The notes under the pieces: generated by a model | The model's database searches: none | Told to the model about the DNA's origin: nothing | What the model saw: the letters and a program-made list of their open reading frames with translations, nothing else | Translations under genes and position numbers: made by a program | Part shown: positions 1-8,244 of the stretch, one piece after another | Position numbering within the stretch: the first letter of the stretch is position 1 | Layout of the letters: every line of letters starts with the position of its first letter | NCBI RefSeq assembly: GCF_000383575.1 | Contig: NZ_KB911579.1 | Location: forward strand, 499,707-563,706 | DNA length: 64,000 bases | Direction: 5' to 3' | From: Salinispora oceanensis | GTDB lineage: Bacteria; Actinomycetota; Actinomycetes; Mycobacteriales; Micromonosporaceae

Positions 1-164
1 GTCACGCCCCACCCCACCGCTGCGAGGTCTGCCCAACACCGTCGGTCACATCGACGCTAGACACAACGTATGACAGAACCCGGACAACTCGATCAACTCA
101 CCGCCGATCCGCCCCGGGGACAAGCCGACCCAGGGTCCCGCCCAGGCTGAGACCGCCCGGCCGG

Positions 165-1706
165 TCAGGACCGAGCCAGCCGGCGCAGCAGCGCGTCGGC
201 GCCCAGCGGGTAGGCACCGTGTCGACGTACGCCATCGGCCACCTCCCGGTCTGCGGAGATCACCACCACCGGCCGACCCGACGGCTCGGCTCGGACCAGC
301 CGCCGGATCAGCTCGTCGGCCGTCTCTCCCTTACGGGAAAAGAGCACCCGTACGCCGCGCGGACTCGGCGGCAGGCCATGCATCCGCTCGGCGCCATCGA
401 AGACCACGGTTACCTCGTCGCCGGTCTGCGCGGCGATCCCACCCAGCCCCGTGATCAACCGCTTGCGCTGCTGCTCCAGTGACATTTCGCCGAAGCCCCG
501 CTTGGTGACGTTGTAGCCATCGACCACCAGATGCGCCCGGGGCAGCGCGAGCAGCTGGTCCAGCCGGGCCGGATCGTCGGAGTCCCGGGCTCGGGTGGCG
601 ACACCCGCCACGGGAGCGCCGGACTGGTCGGCGAAGGCGTCGGCGACGAAGTCGGCCGGCAACCTGTCCGCCGGATCCAACGCCAACTCCCGCCGCAGGC
701 CCACCGCGGCCTGACCGATCGTCTCCAGCAACAGCCACAACCGGGCGTCGTCAACCGACCTGGACTCCTTGGCGCTGGCCCGGGCCACCCCGGCCGCCGC
801 CTCGGCCTCGGCCAGCCGGGCCCGGGCCCGACGAAGCTCCGCCTCCGCGTCCGCCGTCGCGCGTGTCGCCCGGCCACGCTCAGTGGCGAGCAGCTCGCTC
901 GCCCGGCGCTCTCGAGCCTGCGTCTCGCGCAACGACCGGCCGAGTTGCCGCGACTCCTCCCGGAGTTGGCCGAGCTCCTCGCGGACCCGGGCCAGCTCGT
1001 CGCGGAGCTTGTCTGCCTCGACCCGAGCCACCGCACGGTCGTGCTCTGCCCGGGTAGCCCGCTGCTCGGCCTCTCGGACCAGCTCGGCGACGACTGCGCT
1101 GTCCGCCTCGGCCCGGACCGCCGCGCCGCTGGACTCGATGAGGTCCCGCCACCCCTGCGGACGCGCTAGGTACGCCAGTGCGGCAACCTCCACCGGGTCG
1201 GCGGCGGCCGGCGCGGCGCCCCCGACCACCGCCGCGCCGAGGTCACCGGCGTCGGCAAGCACCCGCGCGGCCACCCGCTGGCGAAACAGTGGGTCGCCGG
1301 TCAACTGGGTCGCGATCATCGGCGCGCCGAGCCGGGCCCGCCGGTTGGGCGCGAACTTGGCCACCCGGCGCAGCGGGACCGGCACCTCATCCGCGGGCAG
1401 GCCGGGCAGCACCGCGGCAGCCAGCGCCACGATCCGCTGCCGGACCGGCTCCGGCAGCACCGGCTCCGGACCGCCCTCCGCTGCGGGATCATCGGCGGAC
1501 GGCGCGGGGTCGGCCCCGCTGCGGGGTCCGGAACCGGACGCACCGGCGGTGCCGGTGACAGCCGGGTTGGCGGTGGACGCGGTGGCGCCAGCGGCAACCG
1601 GATCATCGAGAGTGCCCCCCGTACCCTCGATGCCCGGCTCCGACGCAGCGGCGACCGACTCCTCCGCGGGGCGGTGGTCGTCGTCGTACGGCTCGGCGAG
1701 GGGCAT
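165..1706 (-). CDS. NYN-domain putative RNA-processing nuclease
   Basis: A 513-residue protein with three parts: an Ala/Pro/Gly-rich disordered N-terminus (about 1-80), a long Arg/Glu/Ala-rich coiled coil (about 205-315) and a C-terminal NYN (PIN-like) domain (about 385-510). The C-terminal part has the YacP-type signature LVVDGYNVTK, then TVVFDGAE and a later Asp-rich VISADREVADG, matching the acidic residues that bind metal in this nuclease fold. YacP/Rae1 relatives cleave RNA; activity here is inferred from the fold. The coiled coil probably mediates self-association. It is transcribed away from the nuclease gene at 1886. The exact start is uncertain because the N-terminus is low complexity. 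Confidence 0.85.
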   Translation of the reverse strand: MPLAEPYDDDHRPAEESVAAASEPGIEGTGGTLDDPVAAGATASTANPAVTGTAGASGSGPRSGADPAPSADDPAAEGGPEPVLPEPVRQRIVALAAAVLPGLPADEVPVPLRRVAKFAPNRRARLGAPMIATQLTGDPLFRQRVAARVLADAGDLGAAVVGGAAPAAADPVEVAALAYLARPQGWRDLIESSGAAVRAEADSAVVAELVREAEQRATRAEHDRAVARVEADKLRDELARVREELGQLREESRQLGRSLRETQARERRASELLATERGRATRATADAEAELRRARARLAEAEAAAGVARASAKESRSVDDARLWLLLETIGQAAVGLRRELALDPADRLPADFVADAFADQSGAPVAGVATRARDSDDPARLDQLLALPRAHLVVDGYNVTKRGFGEMSLEQQRKRLITGLGGIAAQTGDEVTVVFDGAERMHGLPPSPRGVRVLFSRKGETADELIRRLVRAEPSGRPVVVISADREVADGVRRHGAYPLGADALLRRLARS

Positions 1707-1871
1707 ACGGCAAGTCTCCCACTGTCGCCCGGCCCATCGCCGAGCGAGTGAGCCAATATCTCATCGCAGGACCGTTGTCAACGCTCTGCCGCCCGCTGGA
1801 GTCGGCGGTTCCCGGGGGACGCGATGGCGCAGTCGGCGCAGCCCGGCGGGTACGGTGTCGGACCGGGCCGT

Positions 1872-1885
1872 TAGCGTGCCCGCCG
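1872..1885 (+). promoter_or_regulatory. probable leaderless promoter -10 of the DEDDh/GIY-YIG gene
   Basis: TAGCGT at 1872-1877 is followed by 8 nt and the ATG at 1886, the spacing expected if transcription begins at or next to the start codon. It supports ATG 1886 over an upstream in-frame start at 1748. Confidence 0.45.
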
Positions 1886-3655
1886 ATGGCACCGCAGAAA
1901 TATGTCCAGGAGTTGTTAGCCGGCCTCGACCCCGCTGTCGGCGGCGTTGACCCGGCCCTACCGCTCTACGCGACCACCTTCGTCGTGGTCGACCTCGAGA
2001 CCACGGGCGGCGCACCGGACGGCGGCGGCATCACCGAGATCGGCGCGGTGAAGGTCCGTGGCGGTGAGCAGCTCGGCGTGCTCGCCACCCTGGTCAATCC
2101 CGGCACCCCAGTCCCGCCCTTCGTCACCGTGCTCACCGGCATCACCCAGGCGATGCTGCTGCCCGCCCCGCCGATCGCTGAGGTCCTGCCGAGCTTCCTC
2201 GAGTTCCTCTCCACCGACGCGGTCCTGGTCGCCCACAACGCCCCGTACGACGTGGGATTTCTCAAGGCGGCCTGCGCGGCGCACGGCTACCGCTGGCCGA
2301 ATCCGCGAGTGCTGGACACGGCGGCGCTGGCCCGACGGGTGCTGACTCGCGACGAGGTGCCCAACCGCCGGCTCGGCACCCTCGCGGCATACTTCCGCAC
2401 CGCCACCCGGCCCACCCACCGGGCGTTGGACGATGCGTTGGCCACCGTTGACGTGCTCCACGGGTTGATCGCCCGGCTCGGCGGGCACCGGGTGCACACG
2501 ATCGGCGAGGCGATCGAATTCGCCCGGGCAGTCACCCCGACACAGCGCCGCAAGCGGCACCTCGCCGAGGGCCTGCCCCACTCGCCCGGGGTTTACGTGT
2601 TCCGGGGCACCGACGACCGCCCGCTTTACGTCGGCACCTCGGTCAACATCGCCAACCGGGTCCGCAGCTACTTCACGGCCGGGGAGAAGCGGGCCCGCAT
2701 CTCGGAGATGCTCGCCGCCGCCGAGCGGGTGGAGGCGGTGGAGTGCGCCCATTCGCTCGAGGCGGAGGTGCGGGAGCTGCGTCTGATCGGGACACACGCT
2801 CCGCCGTACAACCGACGGTCGAAGTTCCCCGAACGGGTGGTCTGGCTGAAGCTGACCGACGAGGCGTACCCACGGTTGTCGGTGGTGCGAAACCTGACCC
2901 CGGAGGACGAAACCTACCTCGGGCCCTTCACCTCCCGCCGCGCCGCGGAGCTCGCCGCGGCCGGCTTCCACGACGCGATGCCGCTGCGGCAGTGCACGCA
3001 CCGGCTGTCACTTCGGAAGGTCACGCCGGCCTGCGCCGTGGCCGAACTGGGTCGCTGCCCGGCCCCCTGCGAGCACCGAATCACCCCGGCGGAGTACGCG
3101 GACCGCGCGACGACGCCCTTCCGGGTGGTGTGCGGCGGCGATCCCCAGGGTGTGGTGGATGCCTTGCTTGACCGGATCGGGACGCTTTCGGCGGGACAAC
3201 GCTACGAGGAGGCCGCGGTGGTGCGATCCCGGCTGACCGCCGTGCTCCGCGCGATCATCCGGATGCAGCGACTCACTGCGCTCACCGGGATCGCCGAGGT
3301 GGTGGCAGCCCGGCCAGCACCGGACGGAGGCTGGGAGTTGGCGCTGGTGCGGCATGGACGGTTGGCCGGTGCCGGCGTGTCTCCGCCTGGGATCCACCCA
3401 CGACCGACGATCGCCACGATCCGGGCGACCGCGGAGACCGTCGTGCCGGGTCACGGACCCACTCCGGCCACCAGCGCCGAGGAGACCGAGCGCGTGCTGT
3501 CCTGGTTGGAGCGTCCGGAGACCCGGCTGGTGGAGATGTCGTCCGCCTGGGCTTCCCCGATTGCCGGGACGGGCCGGTTCCGAGCCCTGCTAACGAAGGC
3601 GACAAACGCGGCTTCCCACCAATTCTCGACCGAAAGCCCGAGACCAACCACCTGA
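1886..3655 (+). CDS. DEDDh exonuclease / GIY-YIG (UvrC-N-like) fusion nuclease
   Basis: A 589-residue fusion known in actinobacteria. An N-terminal DEDDh 3'-5' exonuclease domain of the DnaQ epsilon type (about 30-200) shows VVDLETTGG, HNAPYDVGFL and the downstream HRALDDA motif. A GIY-YIG domain like UvrC-N or Cho follows (about 225-310), with SPGVYVF and LYVGTSVNIANRV, then a Cys-rich stretch and a UVR-like helix pair near RYEEAAVVRSRL. The C-terminal RNase H-like and HhH domains of UvrC are missing, so incision chemistry would rest on the GIY-YIG domain. A role in DNA repair or proofreading is inferred from family. ATG 1886 is chosen because the domain begins soon after it and a leaderless-type hexamer precedes it. 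Confidence 0.88.
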   Translation: MAPQKYVQELLAGLDPAVGGVDPALPLYATTFVVVDLETTGGAPDGGGITEIGAVKVRGGEQLGVLATLVNPGTPVPPFVTVLTGITQAMLLPAPPIAEVLPSFLEFLSTDAVLVAHNAPYDVGFLKAACAAHGYRWPNPRVLDTAALARRVLTRDEVPNRRLGTLAAYFRTATRPTHRALDDALATVDVLHGLIARLGGHRVHTIGEAIEFARAVTPTQRRKRHLAEGLPHSPGVYVFRGTDDRPLYVGTSVNIANRVRSYFTAGEKRARISEMLAAAERVEAVECAHSLEAEVRELRLIGTHAPPYNRRSKFPERVVWLKLTDEAYPRLSVVRNLTPEDETYLGPFTSRRAAELAAAGFHDAMPLRQCTHRLSLRKVTPACAVAELGRCPAPCEHRITPAEYADRATTPFRVVCGGDPQGVVDALLDRIGTLSAGQRYEEAAVVRSRLTAVLRAIIRMQRLTALTGIAEVVAARPAPDGGWELALVRHGRLAGAGVSPPGIHPRPTIATIRATAETVVPGHGPTPATSAEETERVLSWLERPETRLVEMSSAWASPIAGTGRFRALLTKATNAASHQFSTESPRPTT

Positions 3656-3769
3656 TCGGATGACGCCGACTCGCATAAGCTGTTAACAAGTGCAGTCCTG
3701 CCCGTTCACTGGGCCTGCTCCCGGCACCGGAAACGGTGACCTGGGGGCCGGGGTGAGGAGGTATCCCTC

Positions 3770-5560
3770 GTGGATGTCGACGCCGGACACGGCGCCGCCT
3801 TGGAGGGCGCGCTTCCGCCCCAACCAGCGGAGCTGCCCCTGACCCGCCGACTGCGCACGCTGCTGGCGTGGTCCACCGCCGAAACCGAACCGGTTGGTGA
3901 GCTGGTCCGCACCCACCGGAGCATCCACTCCGGAACGGATCCGTCATTGCTGCGTCGGGCGTACACGATCGCCGAGACGATGCACCGTGGGCAGTTCCGC
4001 AAGAGCGGCGAGCCCTACATCACCCACCCGCTCGCGGTCGCCCAGATCTGCGCCGGGCTCGGCATGGACGCGACCACCCTGGTTGCGGCGCTACTGCACG
4101 ACACCGTCGAGGACACCCGCTACACCCTCCAAGCCCTCGCCGACGACTTCGGGCCGGAGGTCGCCCACCTGGTTGATGGAGTAACCAAGTTCGACAAGGC
4201 GTTCTACGGTAAGGCCGCTGAGGCCGAGACGATCCGGAAGATGATCATAGCGGCCGGCAAGGACGTCCGAGTATTGATCATCAAACTGGCGGACCGGCTG
4301 CACAACATGCGCACGCTCGGGGTTCGCTCCGCCGCGTCCCGGGAACGCATCGCCCGAAAGACCCAGGAGGTACTCGTTCCGCTCTGCGACCGCCTGGGCA
4401 TCCAGAAGCTCAAGCGAGAGCTGGATGACATCGTGCTGATGCACCTGGAGCCGGAAGAACACGACCGCATCTCCCGGCACCTGCACGACCGGCCCGGCTG
4501 GGACGCGTATCTGGCGGAGGTCGTCGCCCGGGCGAAGACGGCGCTCCGCCGCAGCCGGGTCAACGCCGACGTGAGCCCTCGTCCGCGCCACCTCTACTCG
4601 ATCTGGAAGGACACTCTGGCCGGCGATTACGCCGCCCCATGTGACCTACCTCGGGTCGTGATCGTCGTGAACGGCCCGGCCACCGACTGCTACGCGGCTC
4701 TCGGCGCCATCCACGGCACCTGGCCCCCGGTGCCCGGCCGGTTCAAGGACTACATCGCCTCCCCGAAGAACAACCTCTACCGCTCCCTCCACACCAGCGT
4801 TCGCGGGCTGAAAGATCGCACGGTGGAGGTGCTGATCCGCACCGAGGAGATGCACCGCTGCGCGGAGTACGGCATCGCCGCCAGCTACCGCTTTCCCCGC
4901 GCCCGGGTGGACCAGTCCGTCCGGGACGAACAACTGGACTGGCTACGACGCGTACTGGACTGGGAACAGGAGACCGCCGACCCGGCGCAGTTCCTGGAGT
5001 CACTACGCAGCGACCTCGCCGAGGCGCAGATCCAGGTCTTCGCCGAGGGGCGACAGGTGGTGCTGCCCGCCGGGGCCACCCCGGTCGACCTCGCGTACGA
5101 ACTCGACACCGAGCGCGGCGACCACTGCCTGGCGGCCCGGATAAACGGTCGACTCGCCCCGCTCTCCTCCTGCCTCGAGGACGGCGATGTCGTGGAGATC
5201 TTCACCGAGACAGAACGGACGCCCGACGGCTTCGACGCGGCCCCACGCGGTCCCCGCCGGGAATGGCTCGGCTTCGTCAAGTCCCCACAAGCCCAGATGC
5301 AGATCAACCGATGGTTCGCCGACCACACCGAACCCGGAATCTCCATCGCCGACAAGGTCCGCCTCGGTCGGGCCGCCGTCGGGCTGGCCCTGCGCAAGCA
5401 CGACCGTGGTCTCGCCAGCGACCTGCCCCTACTCCGGCTCTCCGAGGAGCTCGGCTACCCCGACCTGGAGACGATGCTCGTCGCGGTCTTCGACCGGGCA
5501 ATCGCACCGGACACGGTGGTGAAGCAGCTCATCGACCTGGTTGACCACCGGCAGCGATGA
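3770..5560 (+). CDS. RelA/SpoT homologue, hydrolase-type with atypical synthetase domain
   Basis: A 596-residue protein with an HD hydrolase domain (about 55-220), a RelA/SpoT synthetase-like domain (about 260-375) and a TGS domain (about 412-480); no C-terminal ACT domain, so it is shorter than the usual 740-850-residue Rel. The hydrolase metal set is intact: H72 (HxxQ), H110-D111 in HDTVEDT, and D175 in KLADRLHN. In the synthetase half the RPRHLYSIWK motif, FKDYIASPK and VEVLIRT (E353) remain, but the strand after D292 reads DLPRVVIVV rather than the usual DL-hydrophobic-Gly/Ala-I/V-R-V. A short RshA-type enzyme that mainly degrades (p)ppGpp is a reasonable guess. GTG 3770 is preceded by GAGGAG nine bases upstream. 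Confidence 0.85.
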   Translation: MDVDAGHGAALEGALPPQPAELPLTRRLRTLLAWSTAETEPVGELVRTHRSIHSGTDPSLLRRAYTIAETMHRGQFRKSGEPYITHPLAVAQICAGLGMDATTLVAALLHDTVEDTRYTLQALADDFGPEVAHLVDGVTKFDKAFYGKAAEAETIRKMIIAAGKDVRVLIIKLADRLHNMRTLGVRSAASRERIARKTQEVLVPLCDRLGIQKLKRELDDIVLMHLEPEEHDRISRHLHDRPGWDAYLAEVVARAKTALRRSRVNADVSPRPRHLYSIWKDTLAGDYAAPCDLPRVVIVVNGPATDCYAALGAIHGTWPPVPGRFKDYIASPKNNLYRSLHTSVRGLKDRTVEVLIRTEEMHRCAEYGIAASYRFPRARVDQSVRDEQLDWLRRVLDWEQETADPAQFLESLRSDLAEAQIQVFAEGRQVVLPAGATPVDLAYELDTERGDHCLAARINGRLAPLSSCLEDGDVVEIFTETERTPDGFDAAPRGPRREWLGFVKSPQAQMQINRWFADHTEPGISIADKVRLGRAAVGLALRKHDRGLASDLPLLRLSEELGYPDLETMLVAVFDRAIAPDTVVKQLIDLVDHRQR

Positions 5561-5601
5561 CTGGGCTGGCCCCAGGCCGGCGGGGATTCACCCGACGGCA
5601 T

Positions 5602-5613
5602 TAGCCTGGAAGC
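5602..5613 (+). promoter_or_regulatory. probable leaderless promoter -10 of the NUDIX gene
   Basis: TAGCCT at 5602-5607, then six bases, then ATG 5614; no Shine-Dalgarno sequence fits between them. Confidence 0.5.
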
Positions 5614-6156
5614 ATGATCTGCCGCTCGCGGACAATCGTACGTGCCGTCGCATACCAGGTCTTCTACCGGCTCCCGCTGCCCGTGCGGCGTCGCCTGGTC
5701 CGGTTGACCGTGCCGAAGTACATCGTCGGTGCGGTCACCCTCGTTCGCGACAGCGAGGCCGAGGGGGCCGGACGGCTGCTCCTGCTGCGCCAGCCGCCCG
5801 GCCGGGGGTGGACGCTCCCGGCGGGGCTGCTGCAGAAGCGGGAGGCGCCGGTGGTCGGGGCGTGCCGCGAACTGTACGAGGAGACGGGCATCCGGCTCTC
5901 CCCCCGCGAGCTGACCCCGGCAGTACCGAACGCGGTCGTCCACGACAAGGGTTGGGTGGACGTGGTATTCACCGCGGCGGTGCCGGCGTCAACGACCACC
6001 CTGCGGGTGGATGGTGCGGAGGTCTTCGAGGCCGCCTGGCACCCGCTGGACGCCCTGCCCAAATTAACCTGGCCCACGGCCCGCCTGCTCGGCTACTTCG
6101 ACATCGGACCGTTGGCGGGGCAGTTCCCGCCAGTGCTGCCCGAGCCCCAGCAGTGA
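5614..6156 (+). CDS. NUDIX hydrolase
   Basis: A 180-residue protein with a complete Nudix box at about 91-113 (G-x5-E-x7-REL-x-EE-x-G-I, here beginning GLLQKREAP and ending RELYEETGI). These enzymes hydrolyse nucleoside diphosphates linked to another moiety; the substrate cannot be told from sequence. The N-terminus (about 1-30) is an Arg-rich amphipathic stretch before the domain. The stop codon overlaps the GTG of the nucleotidyltransferase gene (GTGA), so the two are translationally coupled and may act on related sugar nucleotides (inference). Confidence 0.9.
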   Translation: MICRSRTIVRAVAYQVFYRLPLPVRRRLVRLTVPKYIVGAVTLVRDSEAEGAGRLLLLRQPPGRGWTLPAGLLQKREAPVVGACRELYEETGIRLSPRELTPAVPNAVVHDKGWVDVVFTAAVPASTTTLRVDGAEVFEAAWHPLDALPKLTWPTARLLGYFDIGPLAGQFPPVLPEPQQ

Positions 6157-7022
6157 CCCCCGCCGACATCTGCGCGGTGGTCCTCGCTGCCGGCGAGGGC
6201 AGCCGACTGCGTCCGCTGACGGAGCGGGTACCCAAAGCGCTCTGTCCGGTCGGGAACATCCCGCTACTCGACCGGGCGCTCACGCGGCTCGCCGGGATCG
6301 GCCTGACCGGGGCGAGTCGGGTGGCGGTCAACGCCAGCTACCTCGCCGAGCAGGTGATCGCGCACGTCGGGGACCGGGCCCACCGGTCGGTGGAGCCCGA
6401 CGGCCCGCTCGGCACCGCCGGCGGCCTGGCGAAGCTACGCGACTGGATCGACGGGCGCGGTGTCCTGGTCGGGAACGCCGACGCCTACCTCGCCGACCCG
6501 GACCGTCCGCCGGGGCCGGACATCGCCGCCCTACTGCAGGACTGGGACGGCGAGACGGTACGGCTGCTGGGCCAGCCCGCCGTGAACCCAACGGCACCCG
6601 GCACCTTCGACGGCCATGCCTTCACCGGGTTCTCCCTGCTGCCGTGGCAGCGAGTACGGAACCTGCCGCTGGAGTTCGGCGATCTGGTGCGAACGGTCTG
6701 GCGTCCGGCGGAGGCAGCCGGCGAGCTGACGGTGGTCCCCTATCCCGGCACGTTCTACGACACCGGCACACCCGCGGACTACCTCACCGCCAACCTGCAC
6801 GCCACTGGCGGCGACACCCTGGTTGACCCCACGGCGCTGGTAACCGGCCCGTGCCGGTCGGCGGTGATCGGAGCGGGTGCGCGGGTGCACGGGGCGGTCA
6901 CCGGGGCCGTAGTCTGGCCGGGCGCCACTGTGGGGGCGGAGGAGCACGTTCAGCATGCGATCCGCGCGGGGACCGATCTCACCGTCGTAGTCAGCGAACC
7001 CACCGCTGCTGGGAACGGCTAG
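6153..7022 (+). CDS. sugar-phosphate nucleotidyltransferase (mannose-1-P guanylyltransferase-like)
   Basis: A 289-residue NTP-transferase. The nucleotide-binding signature LAAGEGSRLRPLTERVPKAL is near the N-terminus, followed by GNADAYL (metal-binding Asp region) and a C-terminal stretch of about 50 residues with imperfect hexapeptide repeats of the left-handed beta-helix kind. Such enzymes join a nucleoside triphosphate and a sugar-1-phosphate to give a sugar nucleotide; Man-1-P, Glc-1-P or heptose-1-P are all possible. GTG 6153 is chosen because it overlaps the NUDIX stop and places the signature about 10 residues from the N-terminus; an upstream extension in the same frame would run through the NUDIX gene. 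Confidence 0.88.
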   Translation: MTPADICAVVLAAGEGSRLRPLTERVPKALCPVGNIPLLDRALTRLAGIGLTGASRVAVNASYLAEQVIAHVGDRAHRSVEPDGPLGTAGGLAKLRDWIDGRGVLVGNADAYLADPDRPPGPDIAALLQDWDGETVRLLGQPAVNPTAPGTFDGHAFTGFSLLPWQRVRNLPLEFGDLVRTVWRPAEAAGELTVVPYPGTFYDTGTPADYLTANLHATGGDTLVDPTALVTGPCRSAVIGAGARVHGAVTGAVVWPGATVGAEEHVQHAIRAGTDLTVVVSEPTAAGNG

Positions 7023-7057
7023 CATGAGCGGCGAAGCCGACGAACGGAGCGACTCCC

Positions 7058-7345
7058 GTGATCACCGCGATTGTGCTGATCGACTGCGCCACCGACTCGA
7101 TCCCTGAGGTGGCCGAGGCACTCGCCGCACTGCCCGGGGTCAGCGAGGTCTACTCGGTGGCCGGCCAGGTCGACCTGGTCGCGATAGTCCGGGTCCGCGA
7201 GTTCGAACAGATCGCTGAGGTGATCGCGGGGCGCATCTCCAAGGTGTCGGGTGTGCTGAACACCGACTCCCACATCGCGTTCCGCGCGTACTCGCAGCAC
7301 GACCTCGAGCAGACGTTCGCGATCGGCCTCGGCACCGCCGACTGA
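7058..7345 (+). CDS. stand-alone RAM (Lrp/AsnC effector-binding) protein
   Basis: A 95-residue protein made only of the alpha/beta RAM domain of the Lrp/AsnC family, with no helix-turn-helix. Typical features are the opening beta strand ITAIVLIDC, the VAEALAALPGVSEVYSVAGQVDLVA block and the closing SHIAFRAYS strand. Stand-alone RAM proteins bind amino acids or similar small effectors and assemble as multimers; the ligand is unknown here. It is convergent with the DUF4142 gene, and the strong hairpin at 7370-7412 lies between them. Confidence 0.88.
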   Translation: MITAIVLIDCATDSIPEVAEALAALPGVSEVYSVAGQVDLVAIVRVREFEQIAEVIAGRISKVSGVLNTDSHIAFRAYSQHDLEQTFAIGLGTAD

Positions 7346-7369
7346 CCGGCGGCAGCACGGCCGGCGCCA

Positions 7370-7412
7370 GTCGACGGCCGGTCCACCCCAGTGGGGTGAC
7401 ACGGCCGTCGAC
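7370..7412. terminator. bidirectional terminator hairpin
   Basis: An 11-bp perfect outer stem (GTCGACGGCCG at 7370-7380 with its complement at 7402-7412) encloses an inner CACCCC-AGT-GGGGTG hairpin. It lies between the convergent RAM and DUF4142 genes. Confidence 0.7.
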
Positions 7413-7425
7413 TATCTCACCGTGG

Positions 7426-8100
7426 TCAGCTAACGCCCGGAGCCGGTGTGCCGGTGCCGCCGCCCGGAGCCGGTGACTCGGTGGTGCTACCCGGAGCCGG
7501 GCTCTCGCTGGTGGTGCCGGGGCCCGGAGTGGTCATACCCGGGCTCGGGGTGCCGGTGCCGCTGCTCTGCGGTACTGGGACACCCAGCTGGTTCGCCAAC
7601 TCGACCAACTCGTCGTAGTGGGTCTGCAGGGTCGGCAGCGCGGTCTGCGCAAGCTCGATCACCGACGAGTCGGAACCCTGTGAGATCTCCGTCTGGGTGG
7701 CCTGGATGGCCTGGACGTGGGCGGTCAGGTTACTGGTCACCCAGAGCTGGTCGAATTCCTCGCCACTGGCGTTGTTCATCTGGTCGGTGGCGTCCTGCTG
7801 GTCGGCCGTCAGCTCGCTCGTCAACTCGACACCGAGCTGATTGGCGACCTGTTGGACCGTCTCGTCCAGCTGGGTGTGGTCAGTCCCGATCTGTTGGCCC
7901 AGATTCTTGACCCCCTGGTCCTGGCCCTTCTGCCCGGCCAGCTCCCCCTTGCTGATCTCAAACAGATTCACCTGGTGAATGGCCTGCAGGTACTGGGTGT
8001 CCTGCTGTGACGGCTGCGCCGCGGCGTGGGCAGCCGCGGCGGGTGCGATACCCACCAGCACCAGCGCGGCCAGCAGGCCCAGGCGTTTGAATCCCAACAT
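7426..8100 (-). CDS. exported DUF4142 protein with Pro/Gly/Thr-rich tail
   Basis: A 224-residue secreted protein. A signal peptide is evident (Lys/Arg start, hydrophobic LLAALVLVGIAPAAAA, AHA cleavage region). The body (about 30-165) is an all-helical DUF4142 ferritin-like domain, with IHQVNLFEISKGELA and repeated His/Glu/Gln-rich helices. The last 55 residues are imperfect repeats of Pro-Gly-Thr-Ser-Glu, a typical flexible wall or surface linker. The function is unknown. The start at 8100 is used because it follows GGGGAGG at good spacing and leaves a normal signal peptide; an in-frame ATG ten codons upstream would spoil the signal sequence. Confidence 0.87.
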   Translation of the reverse strand: MLGFKRLGLLAALVLVGIAPAAAAHAAAQPSQQDTQYLQAIHQVNLFEISKGELAGQKGQDQGVKNLGQQIGTDHTQLDETVQQVANQLGVELTSELTADQQDATDQMNNASGEEFDQLWVTSNLTAHVQAIQATQTEISQGSDSSVIELAQTALPTLQTHYDELVELANQLGVPVPQSSGTGTPSPGMTTPGPGTTSESPAPGSTTESPAPGGGTGTPAPGVS

Positions 8101-8186
8101 TCGTCCTCCCCTAGAGACGTTGGACCGCACGGATACCCGGCTGGCCGGGGTTATTCCTCTGTCCCAGCCCAGGTATGCCCAACAGA

Positions 8187-8222
8187 CGTGGCGCCCACCG
8201 GAGTTCTCCGGCGGGCGCCACG
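8187..8222 (-). terminator. terminator of the qcrCAB operon
   Basis: A perfect 10-bp stem (CGTGGCGCCC / GGGCGCCACG) contains an inner CCGGAG-TT-CTCCGG hairpin. It begins about 20 bases after the qcrB stop on the minus strand. Confidence 0.75.
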
Positions 8223-8244
8223 TGCGGTTACGTCGCGGGTGAGG

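Noticed and set aside
70..150. 26-codon reading frame before the first gene
   Set aside because: No ribosome site, no promoter hexamer at a useful distance and a composition like the background; too short to support.
769..1950. Long plus-strand reading frame (393 codons) opposite the NYN gene
   Set aside because: Ser/Arg/Ala-rich with no motif; a complementary shadow of a high-GC coding region.
7020..7057. TAGCAT hexamer at the end of the nucleotidyltransferase gene as a leaderless promoter
   Set aside because: It lies about 32 nt before the GTG at 7058, so it could give only a short-leader transcript and is not distinctive.
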